A model generated the notes under the pieces. It saw only the letters and a program-made list of their open reading frames with translations, had not been told where the DNA came from and made no database searches. A stretch of DNA of 64,000 nucleotides, taken from the NCBI GenBank assembly GCA_963573305.1, contig OY754329.1, forward strand, positions 134,651,422 through 134,715,421. Reading direction: 5' to 3'. The position numbers were made by a program, and so were the translations under genes. Position 1 is the first letter of the stretch. Each line of letters starts with the position of its first letter. This DNA comes from Pyrrhosoma nymphula. Its lineage: Eukaryota > Arthropoda > Insecta > Odonata > Coenagrionidae. This document shows positions 12,153-24,431 of this stretch, in pieces.

Positions 12153-12300
12153 AGTTGATTTCCTTAACTTAACCGGCGCAATATCGATGGATGGTTCGAG
12201 TCCCGTTCAAGCCAAACGATTTTTCCTCTGCGGATTTCGCACTTATTTGCACTTGCGGGTGACTCCGTAAAGAAAATACCGTGGCTAGTCGCGGTATTAT
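12150..12300 (+). repeat. SINE-like fragment abutting the LINE truncation point
   Basis: An exact B-box-like GGTTCGAGTCC lies at 12193-12203, followed by CGTTCAAGCCAAACGATTTT and a body with CGGGTGACTCCGTAAAG. No A box is visible at the expected distance, so the 5' part may be lost. It starts where the LINE similarity stops. Confidence 0.4.
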
Positions 12301-12379
12301 AAATATTCTAAACTACTTGGTTCTTTTTTATCCAATGAACTAAACGTAACTCAATTATAAATCTGAACTCCCATTCCCA

Positions 12380-12930
12380 AACGCTCAGAGCCTAAAAACC
12401 TCTCCCACCCATCTCCACAAATCCTCCATCCATACTCTCCGTTCCATCAATGTTCCTTGTCCCATCGTCTATACCACCCCCGTTATGAAATGAATGGACT
12501 CTGCTCTATGAGGGCTCTATTCCTCCATCAAGGCCTGCGTCATCGGGCTGAGCCTCCTCTTGTGTTGTTGCGCGTGACACTGCGCCGGCGAGGCATGAAA
12601 CCGACAATAATCGCTCCAATCCCTCGCCGCTTCGGGAATCGGATAAGTTCCGAGTGTGAAGCAGATGTGGCGACACGGAGCGGATAATTATGCTAAGGGG
12701 ATGATGAAAATTGGAACAGACGGAGGGGGACGGAGGCGTGAGGGGGGCGGGGAGGGTAAAGGGGGGGGGGGTTATACAAACAGCAGCATCCTCCCACCCT
12801 CAGGGCTGGTCATCAAAGGAATGCTCGTTAGTGCGACACCGATCGGACTTCGTAAGGCGACCAGACGGTGGCGCAGAGGCAAAAGAGCAGAAGGTACTGC
12901 TAAAGTTGTGATATACTCAATCTAGGGTAC
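12380..12930. other. GC-rich block with long G-runs
   Basis: Between 12710 and 12772 the plus strand is nearly all purine, with several G-runs ending in an uninterrupted run of about 11 G. Several closely spaced runs of three or more G could fold into a G-quadruplex. Open frames here overlap in two phases and encode low-complexity glycine/arginine, so I do not call a gene. Confidence 0.55.
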
Positions 12931-13567
12931 CGACCTTCCACGCAACACAATTATCGTGTCAACTAGGAGATACCTAATTGTCGAGAATAATAGGTCCATA
13001 TCGAATCAACGGCCATTTTGAACACTACAAGCATTATTGATATTGCAATACATTTTTGATGAAAATTTTGATCCAATTAATGCATCTAATTGGCTTTTCC
13101 AACGATTCGATTTAATTATAAAACATCATCAGGGCTTGGCAGGTTACTATTATTAACAACTATCCTGGTAACTTTACAAAAGATGGTTTCCAATTATTGA
13201 TATTACCCACCTTGAGATGGCTCGTGGGTGACAACGCAAGAGTAGAAGATCAGAAAAAGTATATATATGTACATTTATATATGTGTATCCAAAATGATGC
13301 CTATCCAAACCTTTCATAATAGAAAAATCATCACTAGTAGATGAAATTATTGAATAATATTATAAATGGCAGGTAATATTGCTAATGACGACAGATTATG
13401 AGTGTTACCTAAAATTCCATAAACAGCAGTGATTGAAAACCGATCCTGGGGAGCATCGAGAAGACCAGATATTGATTGCTTTGCAGATTTGAGAGTAGCA
13501 TCACGGAACGGCTGACCAATTAGGAGGTACCTGATCCTAGTATGTACCGGAAAAAATTGATGACACG

Positions 13568-13648
13568 GATTAGAGGCTCTATGTCTGTCGACGTGTTGAA
13601 TATTGACAGACTAACTTCAAAATGTCGGCAGAAGTGGAGCCTCTAACC
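13568..13648. repeat. Imperfect inverted repeat, 26-bp arms
   Basis: Left arm 13568-13593 begins GATTAGAGGCTC. The reverse complement of the right arm (13623-13648) begins GGTTAGAGGCTC, and the two share about 20 of 26 positions. The spacer is 29 bases. This may be the end pair of a very short TIR element. Confidence 0.55.
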
Positions 13649-14611
13649 GGTGGAACACCCGAATAACCTTAATTCACATCATTCACCTTAATTCACCACA
13701 CAATTAGATAATCTCAGATATATTAGTAATGAGCCTAAGGAAAATGTCTGCAAAAACTGGACATTGATCTGGCAGAAGAGAGTTGCTAAATCTTAGGACA
13801 ATGAGGAGAGATTGCCAATAAATGATCAGGGTTTAAGTTCGCCAAGTAATACTCTAAATATGAAGGATGGAAGTAATATTGACTAGAGTGAACATGTTTA
13901 CTGGTAGGTATAAGATTTGACAGCCGAATTCCGTCATCTGTTCGGTACTCTCATTAATCGATAGAGCAGAGAACATGATTGGGAGCATATAAATACAGTA
14001 CCAAACTATATAACATTGAAACCTCCTAGCAATACAAAAAGCACGAAAAGCAATCCATGGCCATTGTTTCGTTTCATCTGTACACCAGGAGACATTCGAG
14101 TCCTGCCGGCGTCCTCAGGCTATCACCAAACGCTGATGGAAATCACCAAAATATTATACTAAATTCTCAAATTTACTGATATTTTCACATAATTCATTAA
14201 TATTAATACGAAAATGCAACATGGATGCTATAGTTATAGCTCTCTTTTTACGCTACATTATGCTCATAATTTTTCATATGTTCCCTGAAACTAGCCGTCT
14301 CGTCTCGGGGAGACCAGCCACCGTCAGACGGCAATAGTCAATTATTTCGACAAATCAAAAGCACCGAAGCACGTCGACTTTCGTATATCGCCGATAGTGG
14401 AAAATACTGCCACAACGGCTTGGTTAAGCTGAAGGTTTATGATGAAAATTCAATAGTTACTCCAGTGGCGGCTGTAAAAAGGGATCTGGCGGAGTAGATT
14501 CTCATTCTAGGCCTGAAAAGATTGGCCGTTTGTTAAAATTAAAGAATTTGTTATTTACCTTAAGCCACTTGCTCAGTAATAATAGCGCAAGAGAATAAGA
14601 GGCTCATATCT

Positions 14612-14690
14612 GTTGCTCACTCAGATTGACTCACCCTCAGATTGAGAGTCAAACACGCTACCCCTAGGCCACTCCAACCCCAGAAATATT
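14612..14690 (-). repeat. Decayed tRNA-derived SINE
   Basis: The minus strand has TGGCCTAGGGGTAGCGTGTT, a good A box, followed by TGACTCTCAATCTGAGGG. The expected B box is degenerate (GGTGAGTCAATCT). It resembles a serine or leucine type tRNA head but cannot form a full tRNA. Confidence 0.5.
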
Positions 14691-15838
14691 TTTACAAAAT
14701 AAAAAAATAAATTTTGGGAAATTTTTATCATGAGAATCAGATTATTGGAACAGATTTCGGGCGTTGTCTACTGTTGACAAGAGTTTCTCCAGATGTCCGT
14801 TGCTGTCCGTACAACTTCGTACCAATGAGAATCAGAGTTTAGACTCGTCTATTTTCTTTAACGAAAGATTCATTTGAATAGTGCTCTCATGGAATAGGCA
14901 AGCAAAATAAAAACACCAAAGTGACACCCATAGACTCCGCTTTCACAAGCAGGCGACAATGCCTTTTCTTCAAATGCGTGCGAAGAAGAACGTGCGAAGC
15001 CGCATTACGCAAGCCGTAAGACGATCATCCGCGACCTAAGTCTCCCTACCACCCTTCTGCGACCCGCATCTAGCTTCAAACGCCAAACCCTAAAGCACTC
15101 TATTATCGTTCATCGTGCTGTTTTTACTCGGTATTACACGAAACCGGTCTCTCAAGAAACACCATACATCGATCTAACGGCGACACGAAGAGTGAATTAA
15201 AGACGACAGTTGCTCCCGCTAATAGAACCGCCATCCGTAATTAATTGGTGGGCGGACAGCAGTCGAAAGCAGAGATGTTGGGACACAATGATATGAATAA
15301 AAAAGTGAGGCCTGAAGTCAGATGGATGTCCAATTTGCATTCTCTCGCAGGTGAAGAATATGTACAAACAGCCGTCATATACAAAACCTAAACTATCACA
15401 TTATTTTCTTGGGTACCTAGCCTATATATATTTAAGCCAAGAAGTTATTTTCCCTGGCACAACCGCGTTTTGCCTAGCACAGTAAGCAATAGATATTAGA
15501 AGACATTACCGGTGGCTAAATGGGGCTTTCCATTCACTCTAGTGTGCTAATTACTTCGCAATACAACAGCTCACTTGCTTTCCATTCGTTTCAGTCCCTG
15601 CGAATTAGACAGCCCACTTAAAAAAAATAATTGGGGAGTTCATTTGCAGTAGAGATTGAAAGAGATTAGATAATCGCACCCCCGATTGCTTTTAACCTTG
15701 ATTATCAGTTGAGACGTCAAACATGGAGAACATAAAATGTTTCATCGATTCATGGTAAAAAAACATACGCTCTTTTAAGTGCGTAGTTTAAACGAATTCG
15801 TTAACTATACACAAATCATTCGACCGTGGCTAACGTGA

Positions 15839-15955
15839 ACCTACGAAATGCTACCAAACGGTAGGTTACCAAACGTTTCACCTGCGCATATCATTCCATT
15901 CGCCTTCGTTCGTGTGCGCGAATGTGTTCATATCAGCGCTAAATTCAACACCTCG
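15839..15955 (-). repeat. Dispersed repeat, copy 2 of an inverted pair
   Basis: On the minus strand it reads GAATTTAGCGCTGATATGAA, ATATGCGCAGGTG, AACGTTTGGTAACCTACCGT then TTGGTAGCATTT, matching 10471-10592 on the plus strand. The short plus-strand open frame that crosses it is not conserved in the other copy. Confidence 0.65.
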
Positions 15956-16339
15956 AATAAAAATCTCCCAAATTCTTCTATGCCCTTAAGAACTGGTGAA
16001 CCGCGAATCGTCATAAGGACGTGCGGTACTGGGCGTTACAAATCGAGCCATTTCAGCATATGCGAGAATGACAAGTATTTCATTCATATTCAACGATATT
16101 GCTCGTATTTTAAGTTATGGGTGCGTGGTTGCTTTGCTCATTAATATTAAGAAGAAGAAAGGAGTAGGAATTTGAACCTATCAGTACTCATCCGTCTAGC
16201 ATTCTTATTTTACCTGTCATTCGAGTCTATCGATAAATAATAATCAAATGAATAATAGTAATAATAGGTAATAATTCGTAAAGAATATTGTTGATAGTAC
16301 ATAATAGATAAAAGATGGAGAAAATCCAGAACTCCAAGT

Positions 16340-16450
16340 TCGCTTACTCTAGGCGAAAGTCGCCAAGTGGTTCACATTTCTACATATCATGCATTTCATG
16401 GAGTAGCACTCAATCCCAAGTGCTCAACGAATGATACTTAATCAGGGTGA
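16340..16450 (+). repeat. Degenerate repeat related to 23.74 kb
   Basis: The segment CTCTAGGCGAAAGTCGCCAA, followed by GGTTCACATTTCTACATATC and ATGGAGTAGCACTC, follows the same order as the segment at 23735-23830. The match is imperfect and the ends are guesses. A weak B-box-like motif (minus strand AGGTTCAAATTCC, 16168-16180) lies upstream. Confidence 0.35.
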
Positions 16451-18345
16451 GGGAATCCTCATGAAAATCTATTGCAAAGGATTCAAACGCTGTCAATAGC
16501 AGAGGAGGACTCTTGCCGCTCATCACCATCCCGATTCCGAATCAGCTAGAGAAGGTAAATCGTGAAATATCAAATACTCATCTGATATTGCGGCTATCAT
16601 GGATAAATCTTCATCTACGGGACTCCTATACGCTCATGGTTCTGGAATTATATCAACGGAAAAAGCCGTTGTTTCAGGCGTGAATTCATTTAAATTGCTA
16701 AACATTTTTAAAATAGAAACATACCTTGTGTGGAACTACATAGTTATTCTTCTCATTCAAAACAAAACAAGAAAATGACATTAATTCATTCAGAGAATAA
16801 AACGTTGTATCTTTGCATTGATATTTAATTACTTGAGTTATAAAGTACAACTAGTTTCAACGCATAGCTACATGTGACAGATGAATTTCCACACAGTTAA
16901 GCCAAAAACCATCAAACTTATTATGACATACTATAGGTACCTATACCTCTTGCAAAATTTAACGAGGTACGTAGATGGAGTTTTAATTTTGTAAAGTGCT
17001 GTTCGAGCCAATGTCCACAACATTACGGCTTGAGTTTTACAGTTCACTCACGGGAGTCATAATAAACGACTTATCGATTACATCGATGCAATGATTTGGG
17101 TTTAAAGACCAAGAAGCACTGTAGGGAAAGGTCAGAGTTGAGATATTTTTCACAAATGTATTTTTTTCGCTTCCCTCAAGGAAGAGGAATCTATCCCAAA
17201 GCCATTAGAACTACTGCACAATTTCCGGTCCCAAGATACATCAGATCGTAATGGGAAAAGAGCGAACATTCTTCCTGAAGCACCGCGCAACTGAAATTGG
17301 TTAGTAGATACGATTTTGGGGAAAAAGCGTTGCATCAGTTTACACTGCTCACTGAGAGAGCTGCCGAAAGAAATTAGATCACTCCGGAGGAAACCAAACG
17401 CCAGAGGGTGTCCTTACCAACGTCTTATTCTAACCAACCAACAGGTCCAACCATGGTTAAAACCAACTTCTTATTCTATGAATGCATGTGCCACATACCC
17501 GCTGTTTGAAAGGAAGTGTTCGGCAAGGAGCGTTTAAGATATTCGATTTTGAGCACATAGATATCTATAAACATAAGGTTAATGAATTTTCACTTTTTCC
17601 GATTTGACCGTCTTTTTGGCAGAAATGTAGCCTTTTGGGGTGTAAAGTGAAACATGCCAAATTTCAGCCAAATAAAATAAATGCCCCACCCGGACTGTAT
17701 GCAAATGAATGCCGCCGAAAGTCAGGGAAAATCAGCAAAAATGATTTCCACAGAGCTTATTACTTTCCGAGAAAATAACTCACCGGATAGAAAAGACTTA
17801 AGAGAGAATCTTACTTCAATCAATGATTGAAAATATTTGTAAGCTGCACAAAAATGCTTGCTTTGACGAAGACTGGAATGTTGAAAAATTTCCTCGAGTA
17901 GAAAAATAACATAACACGTAGACGCACCCATAGGGTGTGAAATTTATTTCATATTACGAAATAACTGACTTGTAGACGATTATTTTACCCTTTATTAATA
18001 TTTTACACAGTACTAGGCATCAGAGTTACCTTTCCACACCTACGTTGTACCCATCCCTCCGGCAAATGGATATGTGGCACAGATATTCGGGATTCAGACA
18101 TTAGTTTGTGATTGTCGATAAATTTAAGTTTTACTGCAAAGTAATTACGCTGTACTTAATTTTTCAATGGCCAAATATTGTGAACAAGGAAGGTTTAACC
18201 GTTTATATTCTTCCCTATTGTACCTGTGGAGTCTAATAATCTTCAACGTGTCAGAACAATAACTCGGGCCCTTACATCTCTCTAGAAAACCTAATATCGC
18301 TAATTTTCTACATGATTGAAGGGAATTTCAAATCAGTTTACATGT

Positions 18346-18906
18346 ACCAAAGTCCAATTAATCTTTCCTTGTGCTGCAAGTGAAGGTTTGAACCAGGTGC
18401 CATGCTCCTGCGGAAGATCATACATTGGCAAAACATTCAGGTCCATGAGCACGAGACTGAAAGAACATGCAAGGGCACCGAAAAATTAGCAGTTCAATCA
18501 GTCTGCCATTGCTGAAAATTCCTGGTGCGAGCCGGGACACTCAATTAATTTCGACGAGGCAAAACTACTAGCCAAAGAGAGCCGCTATGTTCCTAGACAA
18601 ATCAAGGAAACAATAGAGATCTGTAAATTCCCGAAGAATGTCATCAGAGACAGTGCCTATCCCCTCAGCAGCTCATGGGAAAGGATCATCCGCTCCGACC
18701 AATCACAGCGCAGCACCAGGAGGACCAGCACGATACAAGGCGGCCAAAACAGCTTCTTTCAACTTCGACCTGAAGACGATAGCAGGATGGCTATCGAAAC
18801 CGTTGTCAGCATAAGTCAAGGAACGCGGATGGAGAACCCAAAAATGCAGAGAGCTAATGGACAATCCCACGAAAGCCTACGGAAAAATTATATAAATATT
18901 ACTTAA
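18346..18906 (+). mobile_element. Penelope-like retroelement fragment, GIY-YIG endonuclease tail
   Basis: One frame, broken by a single TAG near 18487, encodes the C-terminal endonuclease region of a Penelope-like element. Its start has VPCSCGRSYIGKT at about 18397-18435, which carries the CxC pair and the YIG core of the GIY-YIG nuclease, followed by RSMSTRLKEH. After the stop come SAIAENSWCEPGHSINFDEA and KLLAKESRYVPRQIKETIEI, the usual His and Glu-bearing part of this nuclease family, then RDSAYPLSSSW. The frame ends at TAA 18904. In an intact element this nuclease nicks the target for reverse transcription by the upstream RT domain. No RT motifs are visible upstream, so the copy is 5'-truncated, as is common for these elements. 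The strand and family are well supported; the subclade is not resolved. Confidence 0.85.
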
Positions 18907-20664
18907 GTTAAAAAAATAAGCCGGCTTAAACGCAGTAGTGGCTTTAGCTGTAAAGAACTAGATTCTACACTTCAACATCCTCCATTACAATTATCTTAAT
19001 TTAAACGGCCAGAGGATATTTAATCACCAATGAAAGGGTCCCTTAATACTCCTGTGATCTACAAAGGATAAGGATACAATGGAGGTTTTTTAACATAGCA
19101 CATAGGCGATGTCTCCAAAAAAAAGTATTTCCACTGATTATTTTATTTCCGGGTGAGTAGAATGAATGAATAACTTATACCAATTCATTTTTGGAAATAT
19201 TACACAGCGGTTTATGGAAAACCTGCGATTTAAGTCGGGAAAACGTTTAAAAAATAGCAGCGGACGTTATTATTGAGTCTCAACATTCGATCTCAAATAC
19301 GGAAGAACTCTCAGATTATTTCGATCGAGTTCCCAAACGGAGGAAATGGGAAATAAAAAAAATAACACCATTTCGGGTGCTCTCTTCATAACACACTTTC
19401 TCCATGAAATCGTCTTAAGGAAATAAGTGGGAAAATAGGTGAGGGTGGAAATGGCTCCAGGAGACCATTTGCGCGATGTTCTCTCTCCGATTGGAAATCA
19501 ACTCAGATTCGAGGGAATGTGATTGCCAGACGCTCACGTGTTCTTTGCTACTTGTTCACTCCCCTTTCTCCACCAACAACCCCCGAAACTTCCTTATACT
19601 TCTCACCAGCTCTCTCTCTTTCTCTCCCTCTGTCTCTCTCACTCCAACCTTCGCATTTTCCACCCCAACATCATCTCTTCAACGTCAACATAGTAGTCCC
19701 CTAACCATTCACAAGGATGAGTAGAAGGGTGTGCCTTTTCACCAAAGCATGAACTACAGCATGAGCCGCGAAGGTTTGAGAAACTTTATGGGAGACTTCG
19801 TCAGTTAATGGGATAACGACGTAACAATAGATGCATCGAGATAGAAGAATTTAAAACATTAAGTAGGTATGTGCGACGTGCTCTAAGTAATTGTTAAAAA
19901 TATGTACGGTCCGGGCGGAAGAATTTTATGAAGAAGGGATTTCGAAAATGGTTTAAAGCTTTAAAAAAGGTTAAAATTTGAAAGGCAATTTTATGGACAA
20001 ATATTGAAAATCCGTAGCTTAAGATTGCAAATGATAAAATAAATGTATAGTATATATGTAATTGTTCCATTTACAGTCTATCGGAGCTTACTTTCGGAAC
20101 GGCCCTCGTACTTAACCATCACGTCACTCCTATTTGGGGTAGGTACAGTCTTTAAAGTTCGATTCTCGGTGATAAACCAGCAAAGATGAACTTATTTAAC
20201 AATTTCCTCCAAACTGACCTATCCCTGCACACCTCTTTTGTTTTGGTTACACTCATTCATTGCTTAGTACACGCCCTCCTTTTTTAAACACTCCTAATAT
20301 CTATATTAATATACTAAGCACTCACAATATCCAACTCATGAGAGTACCTTTCACCAAATTCCTGATGAACGGCTTGTCTAGTGTTAAAGGCAGCAATTAC
20401 CATCTATTATTTATTTCATAAAAATGCTATGAAAACCTGTTCGTTAGAAGAACAATTTCCTTATTTTCACATACTGCCAGCAAGATAGGCTTCGAAATTA
20501 CGAAAAAGATTTATGCATGGTCTAATATATCAATTACGTGCCATTCGAATTTAATACGCTTCATTTCCGAGGCTCTTGTCAATTAATCGATCTGATGTAG
20601 GTTTGCAATTTTTTTTTTTTTTACATATTACGAGATCTCAGTTAACATCACAATAACGTCAGGG

Positions 20665-20686
20665 CTCTGACATGTACGTGTCAGAG
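20665..20686. repeat. 22-bp near-perfect palindrome
   Basis: CTCTGACATGTACGTGTCAG (first 20 bases) reads the same on both strands at 20 of 22 positions. It could be a small hairpin or a dimeric binding site. Confidence 0.6.
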
Positions 20687-22337
20687 TTATCCAAAATGCT
20701 ATAAAATCTGATATTGGTCTATGATTTAACTGAAAGTCCTATATTCCAATCCTAGTTGACCTATTAGGTTTTTTTTGACGATAAAATTATTCTAACGACC
20801 TCTTTAAACACATCTTGCCCATATAATCTGCAACACACGCTCCTCTAATCTTCCTCCCCGCCTTCAATAGCCTTCACAAACTCTCTCTCCTTTCCTCCCT
20901 GCTGCATAAACTCTTGGCCTAACCTCCTCATCCTGTTTCATCCCGACCCCTTCCCGTCTCAGTCCCTCATCCCAAAACGCACACTATTTCACCATTATCA
21001 TGTAGCCCACCACTCAAAGCCCATCTCAACTGCCAACTTTTGGGATCGACTCCTCTGGAATTATCGATTACCTCAAGCTGGTGCCATTCTGGTGCCAAAG
21101 GGGTGGGTCAATCCATCCAACCCGTCGCGCCGGTCCCTCCACCCATTCGCCTTCAATCTCTCTCTCCGACTCTCTTTCATGCACTAGAATTCCCTTCCCC
21201 TTCAATGCCCCCCGCTTCCTACTCTCTCCCTTCTCCATACCCTCAAAAGCCTTCCCAAGCCACATGCTTCATTCATCCTGCGGTTCCACTACTAAACCAT
21301 GGAAAATAAGCCTCCAATGTCTCCCTTTCTCCTGTATTTTCTCTCCTCTAGAAAAAACCTCCCATTCTTATCCCACAATAAATACCTACCAGAACTATAA
21401 CTTTATTGTGCGTTTATCTCAAGTATACTACATTCTGATCTTCGATGTGTTCCACGAGAGTTTCACGGTTACATTTTGCATCACACAGACATATTTTTTG
21501 GCATTTTCATCTTTACTTGGGGAAATTTATTTTATCCATTAGGCTGTGGCTTTTAGCGATTATTAAATGAAAGCTAAGGTGAGTAGAGTGGTAATAGTGG
21601 GTCATCGAGTGCACATTTAAAACTTTTTTATAAGTAAGTCGAAAAACAATTTTTGTACCATATTTCAAAAGAGTGCATCTGTTTATGAGTTGGAACTCAC
21701 CACACAGGCAATTATGTAAATAATAAAAGAATTATATTTTCAACTTTTTTCCTTCATTAAAGCAAGTTATGGCTAGAGTTTTTGGTACGGAATTCGAAAT
21801 TTATACGAACTCATATTGAAATATGTTGCTTTTGAATCTATCACTCGTTGTGACACCTTGATATTTGTCAGCAGCCATAATAATATTAATATGAAATGTA
21901 TTATTGCACGTTAAGAAAAAAATCTTTATATATACCTTTGTAATGGAACTACTTATTACGAGATTCATGTCATGTGCCATAAGGCTACGTGTTAAAATAG
22001 TACTGCATTTCCAAAATACCAAATCAGTAAAATGCAATTGTTTAAACTTATATCGATAGATATCACTGAAGAGAACACGTATGCGAAGTTTCACGCAAAT
22101 CTGTACATTAAAAAATGGCTCCACCAACCTTAAAATATGATATTATCGGAGAAGCTTAATTTATGAGTGAAAAGGCGAATTATTCATTAGATGCAAGTTA
22201 TTTCGGCACGGAAGAATCCTCGTTATCTTTATTTTTTATTTATTTTCCAGTTACTACCCCGAAAACAGCATCGAAGGCCTCGTACATTATGAGGTATAAC
22301 TAGGGAGGTGAATAACCCATGAAACACATGAAAAACC

Positions 22338-22412
22338 AACCCAAGCGGGACTCGATCTCGCGACATGAAAATTAGCAGGAGAGGCTATTTTACCCTGCTT
22401 CCACCGAAACCG
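22338..22412 (-). repeat. tRNA-derived SINE or tRNA pseudogene
   Basis: The minus strand carries TGGAAGCAGGG (22393-22403) in the A-box position and GAGATCGAGTCCCG (22346-22359) in the B-box position. Spacing is tRNA-like. No intact acceptor stem was found. Confidence 0.52.
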
Positions 22413-23275
22413 GATAGTCAGAAAACAAAGCCGCTTACCTCGGGGGATAGGTATTTCAATCAAGAGCCAATGTTTATCTTAGGGCTGGAATAATTATAGC
22501 CCTCGAAGATCCACGGATCACCTTACCGCAAATTGAGCGGGCGAGGGATATATGATCAAGGGGAGGTCAGAAGGGCACGACGGCATGTGCCCTGTTACCA
22601 TACGAGGTTACCAGCAGAATCTTTTTCAAGGTGACCGTAGAAAGAAGAGCTAAACATAACAAATTTTAGACCTGGATGGTCGATAACTGCCCCTGTCTAT
22701 AAGTAGGTTCCATTTGCCAGGATTACCTGCATGATTGGGACGGGAGAATGTGAAAATATAATACGGAGAACGTCTAATGAATAATCTCCGATGCTACTCA
22801 GAATATTATTCACTTCACTGCTATTCACCTTTCATGCTCTTTTTGATCGTCGACTGTCGGAAGTGACGTCGGATGTGAAGCAAGCAATCCAGTGAGTGCG
22901 CTAGGGAACAAGGGGAAAGTGATCAAAGGAAAGAAGACCCCCCTCGCAACTTGCGCACCACTCTTGCGCTTTGTAGGTCGTCGTTGTTATTAGTTACTCT
23001 TAGTTCCACTAGCATTGCATGGCGTTAGTTGACCATCCAAGGACGAGTGGGGGGGATAAGGGTAAAAGGAAACAAGGTAAGAAGTAGAGACTGCGCTAAT
23101 TGGAAAACGCTCTTAGCCCAACTCTTGGGCGCTATCCACAGGTTGACTTTAAAAACTGTAAACCACACATGGAACTCAGAGAATCGTTCGGGGATAAATC
23201 AAATGGATAAACAAAATGAAAGTTAGGGAAGCAAACAGGAAAGCAGAGAAGGAAAAGCCCATTAAGAATGTTTTA

Positions 23276-23539
23276 CGATAAAGAAGAAGCAGATGAATCG
23301 GATGCGCCATAAGACATGACGGATTCGTAATAAATAAAATTGAAATGAGAATAGAATGGATGATACCAAGAGGAAGACCAAGGGATAAGCACATTAGCCA
23401 AATTAAAACGAATATAAGTAAGATGATTTATCAAGATAAGATAAAATTAGCTGTACGAAATAAAGAAAGAATGGAGGACCTATATTTGTATAAAAGCACT
23501 AATGATTATGGTAACTCGTGGAACCAAAACGTCATTTAA
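23276..23539 (+). mobile_element. LINE endonuclease/RT C-terminal fragment (copy A)
   Basis: One frame, with a TAA at 23279 and a TGA at 23294, reads RRSR, then IGCAIRHDGFVINKIEMRIE, IPRGRPRDKHISQIKTNI, MIYQDKIKLAVRNKERMEDL and YLYKSTND. This is the tail region of a widespread arthropod endonuclease/reverse-transcriptase LINE family, recognised by the W/I-G-H-x-x-RH, GRPR and LA-x-x-R-x-x-W/M-x-x-L pattern. No RT catalytic motifs are present. The remnant overlaps no other gene. It matches the copy at 31.4 kb motif for motif and shares the RHxGFV segment with it. I would place it in an RTE-like clade, but the clade is uncertain. Confidence 0.72.
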
Positions 23540-23734
23540 ATTCAAGGAAAGTCATGAACGAGCTCTTTCTATTTGAAACCGACTACTTTAGACTTACAAT
23601 TAGTACTCAAAGGGAAGGAGGGAGGATATAAGGTCATTTGCGACCAAAAGCATGTGGATAATATTTTAGCATGTTGGTAAGGGAGTTGGGGGGTATTATT
23701 TCGGGAATTAAGAAATAATGAAGAAAAACACTTC

Positions 23735-23830
23735 TTCACCATTAGCCTACTCTTGACGAAAGTCGCAAAACGGTCCACAGTTTTACGTCCCATCCGACAT
23801 ACGGAGTGCTGCACTCTAAAGACTCCATGC
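23735..23830 (+). repeat. Degenerate fragment of the SINE body seen at 60.0 kb
   Basis: It contains ACGTCCCATCCGACATACGG followed by AGTGCTGCACTC, which resembles the 3' body of the minus-strand SINE at 60.0-60.3 kb. It is preceded by CTCTTGACGAAAGTCGCAAA, which in turn resembles CTCTAGGCGAAAGTCGCCAA at 16.35 kb. No RNA polymerase III boxes are visible, so only the body is present. Confidence 0.45.
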
Positions 23831-24431
23831 ATAAATAAACATACAGAAAAAACATATCACTAATGTGGGGAGTGGCTCAATGAAAAATCTCCGCCTTTTC
23901 CGGGATAGAATTCCAAACTTCGGATTGGAACGCCAGTACTCCAGCCACTACTCCAGCCCAATCCCACCTGACCTTTAATTTTCTGTGACCTTCTAGCCGA
24001 TAGGAATGGGAACAACGAAGCAATTAATCTGAATCCATCATAAACCAACACAATGGAAGTAAAGGGTTTCATTCCCAGGTGAAAGAGATGAATCTTGTTC
24101 CAGGGCCTCAGGGGCCACTTTGGGGAACGTGGCATAAAAGATGCAAGCGCTCATCACAGAAACCCAGACGGACCGGAGGAGCAGGTAGGAGAAGGAAGAA
24201 TGAGAGGCTGTGAGAACGAACGGCAGCTGATGTGAGGGAGGCCCTCATTCTTGGTCTCACGAGAAGGAAGAGTTCCAAGAAGCTTCCAACACTGAAGGAG
24301 TAGTAGTAGGGTTAAAGAAAAAGGGATAGAAAAAATGAAGAAATTTTCACCAGCTGAATGAACACCGTGCAATTTGTAAGAAGTGAACTTGATTACGATA
24401 TTAACGCTAGAAAGACGGGGTTGTCCCACTA

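Larger units (their letters stand above)
12930..18340. other. Unassigned AT-rich DNA with scattered relics
   Basis: Contains the inverted repeat at 13.6 kb, SINE relics at 14.6 and 16.3 kb and a dispersed repeat at 15.9 kb. 13260-13290 is TA-rich microsatellite and 16230-16320 is rich in AAT units. No coding similarity is seen in the remaining sequence, and no RT motifs precede the Penelope-like fragment. Confidence 0.5.
18910..23270. other. Unassigned DNA with CT-rich tracts
   Basis: 19555-19660 is a CT microsatellite-like tract and 20820-21345 is pyrimidine-rich on the plus strand. Both create long but low-complexity serine/proline frames. A run of T lies near 20610-20622. One SINE relic is at 22.34 kb. 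Nothing else is recognised. Confidence 0.5.

Noticed and set aside
21081..21542. 153-codon plus-strand frame with Ser/Pro-rich start
   Set aside because: Lies in a low-complexity pyrimidine tract, then runs into AT-rich sequence; no homology signal.
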